DNA of 40,412 nt from Burkholderiales bacterium (GCA_014860355.1 JACZJV010000064.1:1-40412), one strand, 5' to 3'. Shown: positions 9,558-19,721, counted from the stretch's first letter. Numbers and translations are program-made. The notes: generated by a model not told the origin, from the letters alone.

Positions 9558-10359
9558 AGGAAAGTTCAAGGTAGCGGCAGTGCAGATGGTGTCCGGGCCC
9601 GAGGTGCAGGCGAATCTGGCCGCCGCCGGCGAGCTGATCGCGCGGGCGGCGGGCGAGGGCGCGCGCCTGGTGGCGCTGCCGGAATACTTTTGCATTCTCG
9701 GCCTGCGCGACCGCGACAAGGTGATGGTGCGCGAAGCCGACGGACACGGGCCGATTCAGGATTTTCTGGCCGCGGCGGCGGCGAGGAACAGGGTTTGGCT
9801 GGTCGGAGGATCCGCACCGCTGGAATGCGCCGATCCCGACAAGGTGAGAAACAGCTGCCTGGTGTACGACGACGCCGGCCGGCGCGTCGCGCGTTATGAC
9901 AAGATCCACCTGTTCGGCTTCGACCTGGGGACGGAGCGCTTTCAGGAGTCGCGCAGCATCGAACCGGGCGCCGAGGTGGTGACGCTGCAGACACCCTACG
10001 CCCGGCTGGGACTGTCGATCTGCTACGACCTGCGCTTTCCCGAGTTGTACCGCAAGATGGGCGAGGTGGATCTCATACTCGTTCCCTCATCGTTCACCGC
10101 CACCACCGGCAAGGCGCACTGGGAGATGCTGCTGCGCGCGCGCGCGGTCGAGAACCAGGCCTATGTGCTCGCCCCGGCGCAGGGCGGGCATCACCAGAAC
10201 GGCCGCGACACCTGGGGCCATAGCATGATCGTCGATCCCTGGGGCGAGGTGCTGGCGGTGCTCGCAGGCGGCCCGGGCGTGGTCTGCGCCGAGCTCGATC
10301 ACGCCGAGATCGCGCGCGTGCGACTGAGCCTGCCCGCCCTTACCCACCGGGTGATGTAG
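9550..10359 (+). CDS. Carbon-nitrogen hydrolase, Nit1/deaminated glutathione amidase type
   Basis: A 269-residue single-domain nitrilase-superfamily enzyme. The catalytic Glu-Lys-Cys triad is visible as E45 ([10 protein letters not shown]), K118 ([11 protein letters not shown]) and C158 ([16 protein letters not shown]). DLRFPELYR and the length fit the Nit branch, whose characterised members hydrolyse deaminated glutathione, a metabolite-repair reaction in the cytosol; other omega-amidase-like amides remain possible. The start ATG is preceded by a G-rich run at 9534-9539. In related genomes this gene sits between yhdP and tldD; here it is followed 12 bases later by a gene on the opposite strand. 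Confidence 0.85.
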   Translation: MTEGKFKVAAVQMVSGPEVQANLAAAGELIARAAGEGARLVALPEYFCILGLRDRDKVMVREADGHGPIQDFLAAAAARNRVWLVGGSAPLECADPDKVRNSCLVYDDAGRRVARYDKIHLFGFDLGTERFQESRSIEPGAEVVTLQTPYARLGLSICYDLRFPELYRKMGEVDLILVPSSFTATTGKAHWEMLLRARAVENQAYVLAPAQGGHHQNGRDTWGHSMIVDPWGEVLAVLAGGPGVVCAELDHAEIARVRLSLPALTHRVM

Positions 10360-10371
10360 GCGGGGCGACGC

Positions 10372-11430
10372 TCAGCGGTACGCTTCGGCGCACTTGATGA
10401 TTGCAGTATTCGTTTCCAGGCGCAGGCAGGCCCTTGCGTCCGCGCCGGCCATGGCGCCGGCGAGCTTCTGCGCAGTTGCTGCGGGCTTGATCGCCAATTC
10501 GCCGATGCGCTTCGCGGCCCCGGCCGAGGCGACTTTGACTTCTTCCAGCAATGAGGCGTACACCAGGCCGTAGAGCCATTTGCTGTTTTGCGTTTCGTAA
10601 ATGCCGGCGAACTTCTCCAGGTCGGCGTCGCTCGCATCCTTGTAGCCGAACGCGAGGTTGAGCAGGGTCGCGTTGCGGATTTTCTGCGCAGTGGCGGAGC
10701 GCTGTTTCTCTATCCTCCTGTCGATCGCAGCACTCCTGCGCGCGTCGTCGCCGGCCATGGCCGATGCGAGCGCGTTGACGCTGGAGGACGCGGCTTCGAC
10801 CGCCAGATCGCTCGCCCTGGTCGCGGCATCGATACGCTTGATCAGTTCCACGCGCTGCGGGGAAGGTTTGGTTGCCGCAGCGCTGCGGGCGTACCGGGCG
10901 CGTTCTTCGGGCGCGGCGGAAGCGCGCTCCATTTCTATCATGCGCTTGGCGGTGGGCGTGGAAAAATCCCCGAGCAGCGCCTGCAGCCGCTTCTGATCGT
11001 AGTTCTTTTTCAGGTTGGCGCTGACTTTGGTGTGAAATTCGCCCGCGGCAAACGCCTCGGCCAACGCGTCTTCGATCGCCTTGTTCAAGGCGGGCGCAGC
11101 TTTCTTTTGCGGCTTTCCCGATGGCCTGACGCTGGCCGCCATGGTCTGCGGCAGCTGGTCCAGTTGCTGTTTCAGGCCCGAAGCGGCGAGTACGTCTTCG
11201 ATCAGTCTGGCGTGAGCCTTTTCAACATCGGCGGGTGACGGGGCGCTGACTTTGACCTTGGGTTTTGCCGCGGTCACGGGTTGGGGTTTGCTGATCGGCG
11301 CAGGCGGTGGGGGCGCTTCATTGAAGTACTGCCAGCCGAACCATCCTGCGGCAGCTAGGACGATCACTCCACCGACGATGGCCGGAAGCTGTTTCTTGTC
11401 TAGGGCTGGTTTGGGAAGCGTAAGCGCCAT
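10372..11430 (-). CDS. Membrane-anchored protein of unknown function, DUF2059-like segments
   Basis: The product has 352 residues: a short cytoplasmic N-terminus, one hydrophobic segment at about residues 17-33 (AIVGGVIVLAAAGWFGW), a Pro-rich linker (APPPPAPISKPQP), then a helical, Ala/Lys/Arg-rich region that should be periplasmic. The motifs LLGDFSTPTAKRMIEMERA and DLEKFAGIYETQNSKWLYGL recall the 'xxFYxTPxGK' pattern of DUF2059 proteins, but the match is by eye and weak. Two cysteines near the C-terminus (ACLRLETNTAIIKCAEAYR) could form a disulfide. ATG 11430 has a good ribosome-binding site (GGGAG, about 6 bases upstream). It is the last of three minus-strand genes lying between the Nit amidase gene and tldD. 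I do not recognise a function. Confidence 0.7.
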   Translation of the reverse strand: MALTLPKPALDKKQLPAIVGGVIVLAAAGWFGWQYFNEAPPPPAPISKPQPVTAAKPKVKVSAPSPADVEKAHARLIEDVLAASGLKQQLDQLPQTMAASVRPSGKPQKKAAPALNKAIEDALAEAFAAGEFHTKVSANLKKNYDQKRLQALLGDFSTPTAKRMIEMERASAAPEERARYARSAAATKPSPQRVELIKRIDAATRASDLAVEAASSSVNALASAMAGDDARRSAAIDRRIEKQRSATAQKIRNATLLNLAFGYKDASDADLEKFAGIYETQNSKWLYGLVYASLLEEVKVASAGAAKRIGELAIKPAATAQKLAGAMAGADARACLRLETNTAIIKCAEAYR

Positions 11431-11579
11431 ATCGGACTCCCTTAGTCGCGGTGATTGCCCAGGGTCGACAGCCGTTATCGGGCCCGCAATAGTGTACGTG
11501 CAGGCTATTGTAAGACAAAAGAATGGGTTTCAGAACTGCTGCGCCGCAGACGGCGGTCTGCCAGCCCGCGCCCCGGCAG

Positions 11580-12419
11580 TCAGCGTTTGACGAATTTGAG
11601 GGTGAAGCGGTCGCTTTCGCCGATCGCCTGGTATCTGGCGCGATCCCTGTCCTTGAGACGATAGGTCGGCGGCAGCGTCCAGACCCCTTCCGCGTAATCC
11701 TTGGTGTCTTTCGGGTTGGCATTCGCTTCCGACGCGCCCAACAACTTGAATCCGGCCTGTTCGATCAGCGCGACGGCCGCATCTACACGCACGTAGCCGG
11801 CCTTCGTTTGCGCCTCCTGGGGCAGATCGGCGTGTCCACGGTGATCCACGACGCCGAGCACGCCGCCGGGTTTCAGCGCCTTGTGGAAGGCGCGCAGCGC
11901 CCCGTCGATCTCGTTGCGCGCGATCCAGTTGTGCAGATTGCGGAAGGTGAGCACGAAATCGGCGCTGCCCGGCGGCGCGATCTCGTGCAGGCCGGCATTG
12001 AATTGCGTGACCACGACCTTGCTGTAGAGGGCCGGCTGGGCGCTAAGTCGCGCGAGCAGCTTGCGCTGGTCGGCAAGATACTGCGGCGGCGCCGCCCCGT
12101 CGCGGTCTGCCGCGATGTATAGGCCCCTGTCCTTCAGATAGGGCGCGAGAATCTCCAGGTAATAGCCGCCGCTGCCGGGCAGGATTTCCACCACGGTGGC
12201 GTCCTCCCTGATGCCAAAAAAGGCGAGCACCTCGGCAGGATGGCGAAAGCCGTCGCGCGCCACGTTGCCTGCCGTGCGATGCGGCGCGGCGAGCAGGCGT
12301 GCGAACGCGTCAGCGTCCTGCGCCCGCGCGAAAGTGCAGGACAAGGCGAGGATCGATGCGAATGCCGCGAACAGTGGTGCGCAGATCCCGATACCCGCGG
12401 CGTGGCGACCGGCACTCAT
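11580..12419 (-). CDS. Secreted class I SAM-dependent methyltransferase-like protein (COG4798-like)
   Basis: The 279-residue product has an N-terminal signal peptide (hydrophobic segment to about residue 33, cleavage near FARAQD) and a Rossmann methyltransferase fold. The SAM-binding motif I is ATVVEILPGSGGYYLEILAPYL, with an acidic residue ending strand 2 (LYIAADRD), motif IV-like SADFVLTFRNLHNWI, and post-motif KALKPGGVLGVVDHRG. This matches the family of predicted exported methyltransferases (COG4798), whose substrate is unknown. ATG 12419 overlaps the stop of the upstream 113-residue gene as ATGA, so the two are translationally coupled. A periplasmic SAM-type enzyme is odd because SAM is cytosolic; the leader may instead be a membrane anchor. 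Confidence 0.75.
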   Translation of the reverse strand: MSAGRHAAGIGICAPLFAAFASILALSCTFARAQDADAFARLLAAPHRTAGNVARDGFRHPAEVLAFFGIREDATVVEILPGSGGYYLEILAPYLKDRGLYIAADRDGAAPPQYLADQRKLLARLSAQPALYSKVVVTQFNAGLHEIAPPGSADFVLTFRNLHNWIARNEIDGALRAFHKALKPGGVLGVVDHRGHADLPQEAQTKAGYVRVDAAVALIEQAGFKLLGASEANANPKDTKDYAEGVWTLPPTYRLKDRDRARYQAIGESDRFTLKFVKR

Positions 12420-12757
12420 CTTGCACCGACTGCATACAATGCCGCGCACAGGGAGATCAGCGACAGGATCGATGCCGCGACGCACAGCGTCATTACCCGC
12501 CGGTGCCGGCTCTCGGCGAGCGCCGCGGCTTTCTCCAGCGTCTCGACGGTATTCTGAATCTGCGCCGCCAGCCCCTTGATGTGCGCGTCGTTCGCGGATG
12601 CGGCAGCCTGAAGCTCGCTTATCTGTTGTTGCAGCAGCGCCGTCTGGTCGGGGGCTGCATCCGTGCTTTTCCGGGTAAATACCGGCGCAGCCGCCGAGAC
12701 GATGGTTCCGATATGCGGAAGCACGGCCTTCAGCGCGGGGATGAACCATGCCGGCAT
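12416..12757 (-). CDS. Small coiled-coil protein with C-terminal membrane segment, unknown function
   Basis: The 113-residue product begins MPAWFIPALKAVLPHIGTIV. It has an N-terminal amphipathic/hydrophobic helix, a middle stretch likely to form a coiled coil (QTALLQQQISELQAAASAND to about residue 85, ending in NTVETLEKAAALAESRHRR), and a C-terminal hydrophobic segment (VMTLCVAASILSLISLCAAL). I do not recognise a family. ATG 12757 is supported by an AGGA ribosome-binding site about 8 bases upstream; earlier in-frame starts lack one. Its stop overlaps the start of the methyltransferase gene, suggesting a two-gene transcriptional unit divergent from tldD. Confidence 0.65.
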   Translation of the reverse strand: MPAWFIPALKAVLPHIGTIVSAAAPVFTRKSTDAAPDQTALLQQQISELQAAASANDAHIKGLAAQIQNTVETLEKAAALAESRHRRVMTLCVAASILSLISLCAALYAVGAR

Positions 12758-12954
12758 ATTCGCGTCCTTTAGTCTGGGTAGGCGGATGCCCGAGGGGGGC
12801 GACGGCGACGAACCCGCCGCGATCCCCGGACCCATGCTACACAGCCTGGTAAAGACATGCAAAAACATTAGGATACCAATGCGGTTCAAGCAGTCGGGCC
12901 AGGCCAGGCGACGGCGCCGGAACTTGCGCGATCGGGGGCCGGTCTGAGAGTAGA

Positions 12955-14469
12955 ATGCATGCTATTCCCCAAACCGCGATGATCCCCATGCAGACTGTTG
13001 CCGATTTGTCCGTGCAGACCCAGCTTTTTACCACCGCCGAATCCTGTCTGCTCGCGCCCTACGACCTGGGAGCGGGCAAGCTCGAGCAAGTGTTCGGTTC
13101 GATCATGGCGCACCGGATCGACTACGCCGACCTGTACTTCCAGTACGTGCGCTCCGAAGGTTGGAGCCTGGAGGAAGGCATCGTCAAGGCGGGCAGCTTC
13201 AACATCGAGCAGGGCGTTGGGGTACGCGCCGTCTCGGGCGAGAAGACCGCCTTCGCCTTCTCCGACGACATCAGCCTGATGGCGCTGGAAGACGCGGCCA
13301 AGGCCACGCGCGCGATTGCCCGCGCCGGGCAGGAGGGCCGCGTGCGCGCACACGGCCGCGCATCAGCTGCCCGGCGCGGCGCCGGGCGCGACCTTTATCG
13401 CGCGTCGGATCCGCTCGCTTCCCTTGCGGACGCGGACAAGGTGCGCCTGCTCTAGCGCCTGGAGGGCGAGGCGCGCGCGCTCGATCCGCGCGTGGTGCAG
13501 GTGATGGCCGGGCTCGCGGGCGAGTACGAGGTGGTGCTGGTGGCGCGCTCCGACGGCCTGATGGCGGCCGACGTGCGCCCGCTGGTGCGCCTGTCGCTCA
13601 CCGTGATCGTGGAAGAAAAAGGCAGGCGCGAGCAGGGCAGCGCCGGGGGCGGGGGGCGCTTCGACTACGCCTATTTCGATGAGGCGCGCCTGCGCCAGTA
13701 TGCGCGCACGGCGGTGGACCAGGCGGTGGTGAACCTGCGCGCGCGGCCGGCGCCGGCGGGCAAGCTGACCGTGGTATTGGGGCCGGGGTGGCCGGGAATA
13801 CTGCTGCACGAGGCCATCGGCCACGGCCTGGAGGGCGACTTCAACCGCAAGGGCAGTTCAGCCTTTTCCGGTCGGGTCGGCGAGCGCGTCGCTGCCGCGG
13901 GCGTCACCGTGATCGACGACGGCACCATACCCGACCGGCGCGGCTCGCTCAACGTCGACGACGAGGGCAATGCCAGCCAGCGCACGGTGCTGATCGAGGA
14001 CGGCATCCTGCGCGGCTATATGCAGGACAGTCTGAACGCGCGTCTGATGGGCGTGCCGGTCACCGGCAATGCGCGGCGCGAATCCTACGCCCACACCACG
14101 CTGCCGCGCATGACCAATACCTATATGCTCAACGGCGCGCGCGACCCGCGCGAGATCATCGCTTCGGTGAAGGACGGACTGTACGCGGTCAACTTCGGCG
14201 GCGGGCAGGTGGACATCACCAGCGGGAAATTCGTGTTCTCCGCTTCCGAGGCCTACATGATCGAAGACGGCAAGGTCACCCATCCGGTCAAGGGCGCGAC
14301 GCTCATCGGCAACGGGCCCGACGTGCTCAAGCGCATCAGCCTGATCGGCAGCGACATGCGCCTCGATACCGGCATCGGCACCTGCGGCAAGGAAGGCCAG
14401 AGCGTGCCGGTGGGCGTGGGGCAACCGACCTTGCGCATAGACAGCCTGACGGTAGGCGGGACTGCGTAG
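12955..14469 (+). pseudogene. tldD: tldD metalloprotease-modulator gene interrupted by an in-frame amber codon
   Basis: TldD pairs with TldE/PmbA to form a Zn-dependent protease that degrades unfolded peptides and matures microcin or CcdA-type substrates. The full-length frame is about 503 codons and matches TldD along its length: IDYADLYFQYVRSEGWSLEE, QGVGVRAVSGEKTAFAFSDD, the zinc motif [11 protein letters not shown] (His codon at 13807), and the C-terminal [24 protein letters not shown] at 13453-13455 interrupts it with no frame change, between KVRLL and [16 protein letters not shown]. Related proteins as I recall them have Glu or Arg there, so GAG to TAG is the simplest cause. The N-terminal fragment would lack the zinc site. 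The second part could start at GTG 13492 but would lack the first domain. A sequencing error or amber suppression would restore it. The start is uncertain: 12955, 12979 and 12988 are all in frame. Confidence 0.8.
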
Positions 14470-14515
14470 GGCGTGATTTGGTTTGCCACGCATACACCGC
14501 GTGTTGCATTCCGTC

Positions 14516-14721
14516 GCATGTGCCGGGCGGCCATTGCGCGCTGCGCGCGCCAACCGTGTTTTCCGCGCGGATAAAAAGCGCATCCGCACCGAAAACACGG
14601 TTATTGGTAAGAACAAGGACGGCGCTGGGGTTTCTTCCATGATCACCGATTGGGCGCGGATGTGCTTTTCATCCGTGCCCAATCGGTGATCCGCGCGGAC
14701 GGGCCGCCGTCCGCGCAAGCT
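14516..14721. repeat. Structured intergenic repeat, copy A (three hairpins)
   Basis: This ~206-bp element matches copy B at 26526-26732. It begins with a shared GC-rich segment (GCGGCCATTGCGCGCTGCGC at 14527). Hairpin 1 has arms 14552-14563 and 14591-14602 (12 perfect pairs), plus inner arms 14567-14572/14582-14587. Hairpin 2 has arms 14641-14662 and 14670-14691 (22 pairs, one G-T). Hairpin 3 has arms 14693-14702 and 14707-14716 (10 pairs), with an end nearly identical between copies. Many arm positions differ between copies yet stay paired. It fills most of the 309-bp gap between the convergent tldD and glpK genes. No gene, target-site duplication or transposase was seen with it. Function is unknown: bidirectional terminator, small structured RNA or a non-autonomous mobile repeat are all possible. 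Confidence 0.85.
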
Positions 14722-14745
14722 TTGGCGCCGCAGTTTTTAGGATGG

Positions 14746-14763
14746 CACCCGCCGAAGCGGGTG
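14746..14763 (-). terminator. Hairpin after glpK, terminator-like
   Basis: A perfect 7-bp stem (14746-14752 with 14757-14763) carries a TTCG tetraloop when read on the glpK strand, and begins 16 bases past the glpK stop codon. There is no T-run after it on that strand, so it may be a 3'-end stabiliser or weak terminator rather than a classical intrinsic terminator. Confidence 0.45.
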
Positions 14764-14778
14764 ATCGACGCCGCGCCG

Positions 14779-16269
<1,491 letters not shown>

Positions 16270-16389
16270 CTTGTTGTGTTTCCCCGTTGGCGGATTGGAG
16301 TGGTCGAAGCGTAGCTGAAATCGAATGGCGGCGGTTCCTCCGCGATATCGGAGGGTATGGGGTTTGTCCTTCGAGAACGCTCGAATAGT

Positions 16390-18015
16390 CTAAATCACCA
16401 CCCTCCGGATATTCCCCTGTCGCTGCCCTTGCGCCAAAGTTTCCGCCGCCCGGTTCATCCAGTCGGCGACCCGCTGGCGCTCGGCCGCACTGAGATGCAG
16501 TCCGCGCTTGCTGCGCCGCCACAGCACGTCATCGGCCGTACAGGCCCATTCTTCACGGCGCAGGTAGCGCAGTTCGATTTCAAACAGTTCGGGCGCCACT
16601 TCATCGCCGAGGTCGGCTCGGCTCGTTGCGCCGCCGAGTACATGGTCGATGCGGCTGCCGTAGGCGCGCGCCCAGCGCCGTGCCAGCGTCGCGTCGAGCC
16701 AGGGATGGCGCGTGCGCACGGCGATGACAAAACGCTCGAAGTCGGTGTCCGGGCGCAGGGGCTGGCCGATCCAGGCGCTGAAATCGCCGCCCGGCAGGCG
16801 CGCGCCTTCGGTCCATGCGGCGCGCGCTTCGCCGAGCATGCGGCCGATCTCGTCGGCCGCTTCCTCGGAAAGTTTGCGGAAGGTCGTAATCTTGCCGCCC
16901 CATACGCTCAAGAGCGGTGCAGCTTCGGTGTTGGTTTCCAGCAGATAGTCGCGCGTGACCGCCGACGCGTCGCCGGATGCGTCGTCGAGCAGGGGGCGCA
17001 CCCCGGCGTAGCTCCACACCACGTCAGCCGGATTCACCGGCCGCGTAAAGTAGCGGTTCGCCTGCTCGCACAGGTAGGCAAGCTCGTCGTCGCTCACACG
17101 GGCGTCGCGCGGGTCGCCGAGGAGATCCACGTCGGTGGTGCCGATCAGGGTAAAGCGCTGCTCGTATGGAATGGCGAATATGATGCGCTTGTCCGCGTTC
17201 TGAAAAATGTACGCGTGATCGTGCTCGAAGCAGCGCGGCACGACGATGTGGCTGCCTTTGATCAGACGCAGGCTCCTGGTGGCCAGCGCTTCACCATGGT
17301 CGGCGCGGGCTTCGCCGCGCAGGAAGGCCTCGGCCCACGGCCCGGCGGCATTGACCAGGGCGCGCGCACTGAGCGTGCGTTCCTGCCCGCCGGCCGAGCG
17401 CAGGGTCGCCCTCCAGCCTTGCGCGCTGCGCTGCGCGGCGGTGCAGCGGGTGCGCGTGAGGATCTGCGCGCCGTGGATTTGCGCGTCCAGTGCGTTGAGG
17501 ATGACGAGGCGCGCGTCGTCCACCCATCCGTCGGAATAGACGAAGCCCCGGGTGTAGCGGCGTTGCAGCGGCGCCCCCAGCGGATGTTTGCGCAGATCCA
17601 CCCCTGCCGATCCGGGCAGCACTACGCGCCGCGCCAGATGGTCGTAGAGGAGGAGGCCCAGCCGTATCATCCAGGCCGGCCGCATCGACGGGTCGTGCGG
17701 CATCACGAAGCGCAGCGGCCACATGATGTGCGGCGCGCTCTTCAGCAGCACTTCGCGTTCCCGCAGCGACTTGCGTACGAGCGAAAACTCGTAGTACTCC
17801 AGGTAGCGCAAGCCGCCGTGGATCAGCTTGGTCGAAGACGAGGAAGTGTGGGCGGCGAGATCGTCTTGTTCAGCCAGCACGACGCGCCAGCCGCGGCCGG
17901 CAAGGTCGCGCGCAATGCCGGCACCATTGATGCCGCCGCCGACTACGAGCACGTCGCAGGCCTGCGCAGCAGCGGCAGGTCCGCTCGGCACTGGTCCCGG
18001 GTGCGGGTCGGTCAT
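16390..18015 (-). CDS. glpD: Aerobic glycerol-3-phosphate dehydrogenase
   Basis: The 541-residue FAD-dependent, membrane-associated dehydrogenase oxidises glycerol 3-phosphate to dihydroxyacetone phosphate and passes electrons to quinone. The N-terminal dinucleotide fold is clear (DVLVVGGGINGAGIARDLAG), followed by the family signature STKLIHGGLRYLEYYEF and later VNAAGPWAEAFL, FTLIGTTDVD and a C-terminal helical domain ending with WMNRAAETLAQG. I chose ATG 18015 because GGAG stands 5 bases upstream; an earlier in-frame start at 18042 has no such support. It is divergent from glpR across about 200 bp that hold GlpR-like half-sites, and upstream of glpK in what is probably a glpDK unit. Confidence 0.95.
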   Translation of the reverse strand: MTDPHPGPVPSGPAAAAQACDVLVVGGGINGAGIARDLAGRGWRVVLAEQDDLAAHTSSSSTKLIHGGLRYLEYYEFSLVRKSLREREVLLKSAPHIMWPLRFVMPHDPSMRPAWMIRLGLLLYDHLARRVVLPGSAGVDLRKHPLGAPLQRRYTRGFVYSDGWVDDARLVILNALDAQIHGAQILTRTRCTAAQRSAQGWRATLRSAGGQERTLSARALVNAAGPWAEAFLRGEARADHGEALATRSLRLIKGSHIVVPRCFEHDHAYIFQNADKRIIFAIPYEQRFTLIGTTDVDLLGDPRDARVSDDELAYLCEQANRYFTRPVNPADVVWSYAGVRPLLDDASGDASAVTRDYLLETNTEAAPLLSVWGGKITTFRKLSEEAADEIGRMLGEARAAWTEGARLPGGDFSAWIGQPLRPDTDFERFVIAVRTRHPWLDATLARRWARAYGSRIDHVLGGATSRADLGDEVAPELFEIELRYLRREEWACTADDVLWRRSKRGLHLSAAERQRVADWMNRAAETLAQGQRQGNIRRVVI

Positions 18016-18082
18016 GGAGTCTCCTTGCTCGGCGGCGGGCATTATTCGTGGACCGCTAGCTCGGCCTCTGCCGGGCCGATTA

Positions 18083-18102
18083 AAATGTTCGTATCTGTTC
18101 TT
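18083..18102. promoter_or_regulatory. Candidate GlpR operator in the glpD-glpR intergenic region
   Basis: AATGTTCG at 18084-18091 matches one half of the E. coli GlpR operator consensus (WATGTTCGWT, inverted). Instead of an inverted second half, TGTTC is repeated directly ten bases later (18086-18090 and 18096-18100), one helical turn apart. It lies about 70 bp upstream of the glpD start and about 120 bp upstream of glpR, well placed to control both. The call rests on the half-site match and on the divergent glpR gene. Confidence 0.5.
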
Positions 18103-18168
18103 ATTTGAGCTTTTTACATCACATATGGCCGAATTGCAAGCGCGGTTTGACTCGCTATGTTGTGTTTA

Positions 18169-18196
18169 TTGACCGTATCTACTAGGCTAGTCCTAT
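18169..18196 (+). promoter_or_regulatory. Possible glpR promoter
   Basis: TTGACC (18169-18174) and TCCTAT (18191-18196) are spaced 16 bases apart and end 25 bases before the GTG start of glpR. The -35 element is good and the -10 element is weak. No other pair in this stretch looked better. Confidence 0.35.
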
Positions 18197-18221
18197 TCTG
18201 CAGATGCATTCAGGTGGCTGT

Positions 18222-18986
18222 GTGACTCCCAATCCGAGACAGCTTGACTTGTTGGATCAGGTGCGCGCCCGCGGTTCCGTGTCCTTGGAGACGCTGGCGG
18301 CCTCGTTCGAGGTGACGCTGCAAACCCTGCGGCGCGATGTGAAGCTGCTATCGGAGGCCGGCCTGCTGGCGCGTTTTCACGGCGGGGTGCGGGTCCCGGG
18401 TTCCACCACCGAGAACATCGCTTACCGCCAGCGCCAACTGCTCAACGAGGCGGCCAAGCAGCGCATCGCGCGCGCGATCGCCCTGGCCGTGCCCGAGGGC
18501 TGCTCGCTGATCATCAACATCGGCACGACCACGGAAGCCATTGCGCGGGAGTTGTTGCGGCACAAGGGCTTGCGCGTGATCACCAACAATCTGAACGTGG
18601 CGGCGATCCTCTCGGACAATGCCGACTGCGAGGTGATCGTGGCCGGAGGCGTAGTGCGCTCGCGCGATCGCGGCATCGTAGGCGAAGCTACCGTGGATTT
18701 CATCCGCCAGTTCAAGGTCGATATCGGATTGATCGGCATCTCGGGCATCGAAGACGACGGCAGCCTGCGCGATTTCGACTATCGCGAGGTGCGGGTCGCT
18801 CAGACCATCATCGAGCGCTCGCGCGAGGTGTGGCTCGCCGCCGACCATAGCAAGTTCAACCGCCCCGCGATGGTGGAGGTGGCCCGCCTGAGCCAGGTGG
18901 GAACGCTGTTTACCGACGCGCCTCCTCCGAGCCCTTTTCCTGCCCTGCTTGGCGAAGCCGGGGTCGCCTGCAAGGTCGCGGCATGA
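18222..18986 (+). CDS. glpR: Glycerol-3-phosphate regulon repressor, DeoR family
   Basis: The 254-residue product matches E. coli GlpR from end to end. It has an N-terminal DeoR winged helix (LLDQVRARGSVSLETLAASF, then TLRRDVKLLSEAGLLARFHGG) and a sugar-phosphate-binding DeoRC domain with INIGTTTEAIARELL, TNNLNVAAIL, AGGVVRSRDRGIVGEATVDF, IGLIGISGIEDDGSLRDFDY and DHSKFNRPAMV. In E. coli it represses glp genes and is released by glycerol 3-phosphate. The GTG at 18222 is chosen over the ATG at 18204 because it has AGGTGG just upstream and lines up with the E. coli N-terminus. Its position divergent from glpD and glpK fits local control of that operon. Confidence 0.92.
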   Translation: MTPNPRQLDLLDQVRARGSVSLETLAASFEVTLQTLRRDVKLLSEAGLLARFHGGVRVPGSTTENIAYRQRQLLNEAAKQRIARAIALAVPEGCSLIINIGTTTEAIARELLRHKGLRVITNNLNVAAILSDNADCEVIVAGGVVRSRDRGIVGEATVDFIRQFKVDIGLIGISGIEDDGSLRDFDYREVRVAQTIIERSREVWLAADHSKFNRPAMVEVARLSQVGTLFTDAPPPSPFPALLGEAGVACKVAA

Positions 18987-19085
18987 GGATACGCATCGCG
19001 CGCCTTTGAACCCGCGGGGGAATTATCCCGGGATGTCCTTGTGTTAGTATTCACTACCCGTTTCGATGACATTTTTGCACCTGCA

Positions 19086-19643
19086 ATGCCGCTTTCCGCC
19101 GATACCCCGCCCCGCATCCGCAAACACACCCGCAGCGTCCGCTTCGAAGGCTATGCGCGCGCGGACGGCCTGTGGGATATCGAGGCCCATCTCACCGACG
19201 TCAAGCCCGACGACTACCCGCTCGCCCCTGGCGTGCGGCCTGCCGGCAGCCCGGTGCACGACATGTGGATCCGTCTGACCATAGACCGGCGCATGAACGT
19301 GATCAGCGCGGAGGCCTGCACCGACGCCATGCCCTATCCGCCGTATTGCGCTGCGGTTACGCCGGATTACGCCGCGCTGGCGGGATTGAACCTGATGCGC
19401 GGGTTCCGCAAGGCGCTGTACGAGCGTTTCGGCCTGGCGAGCGGCTGCACGCACCTGACCGAGCTGCTAGTCCAGTTTCCTTCGGCGGCGATCCAGGTAC
19501 TCGCGGGCGAGCAGCGCGACAACCATGACGACGGCACCAAACCGTTCCAGCTCGATCGCTGTCACGCGCTCGATACCGGCGGCGAGGCGGTGCGCCTGTA
19601 CTATCCGCGCTGGCAGCGCGCGGCGAAGACCGGCACCGATTGA
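19086..19643 (+). CDS. DUF2889 family protein
   Basis: The 185-residue cytosolic protein has the pattern of the DUF2889 family: N-terminal HTRSVRFEGYARADGLWDIE, then DYPLAPGVRPAGSPVHDMWI, and a central DAMPYPPYCAAV ... LAGLNLMRGFRKALYERFG ... GCTHLTELL. The Cys/His/Glu residues in that last segment could bind a metal. Function is unknown; DUF2889 genes are often found near degradation gene clusters in proteobacteria. ATG 19086 is used because the family start (MPLSADTPP) fits there; an in-frame ATG at 19041 adds an unlikely leader. There is no strong ribosome-binding site. An FNR-type box begins 7 bases after its stop and belongs to the next gene. Confidence 0.7.
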   Translation: MPLSADTPPRIRKHTRSVRFEGYARADGLWDIEAHLTDVKPDDYPLAPGVRPAGSPVHDMWIRLTIDRRMNVISAEACTDAMPYPPYCAAVTPDYAALAGLNLMRGFRKALYERFGLASGCTHLTELLVQFPSAAIQVLAGEQRDNHDDGTKPFQLDRCHALDTGGEAVRLYYPRWQRAAKTGTD

Positions 19644-19649
19644 CGCCGA

Positions 19650-19663
19650 TTGACCTGGGTCAA
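19650..19663 (+). promoter_or_regulatory. FNR-type inverted repeat upstream of sucC
   Basis: TTGACCTGGGTCAA is a perfect TTGAC-N4-GTCAA inverted repeat, 58 bases before the sucC ATG. It fits the FNR/Anr/Dnr-type target TTGAY-N4-RTCAA. The sequence 29.5 bp beyond the box centre (TGATCA, 19686-19691) is only a weak -10, so activator geometry is less clear here than at fhs. Confidence 0.6.
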
Positions 19664-19721
19664 TGCGCCCGCCAGGCTCTCTCCCTGATCATCCCATTGC
19701 GATCCACACAGGAAGCCAGAA

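Noticed and set aside
14516-14721. Repeat copies as insertion sequences or small protein genes
   Set aside because: No transposase, no visible target-site duplication, and the short frames crossing the hairpins differ in length and content between copies.
16370-16385. TTCGAG-AACG-CTCGAA palindrome between glpD and glpK as a GlpR operator
   Set aside because: The spacing of TTCG and CGAA is eight bases instead of the four of the GlpR consensus, and there is no T-run to make it a terminator.
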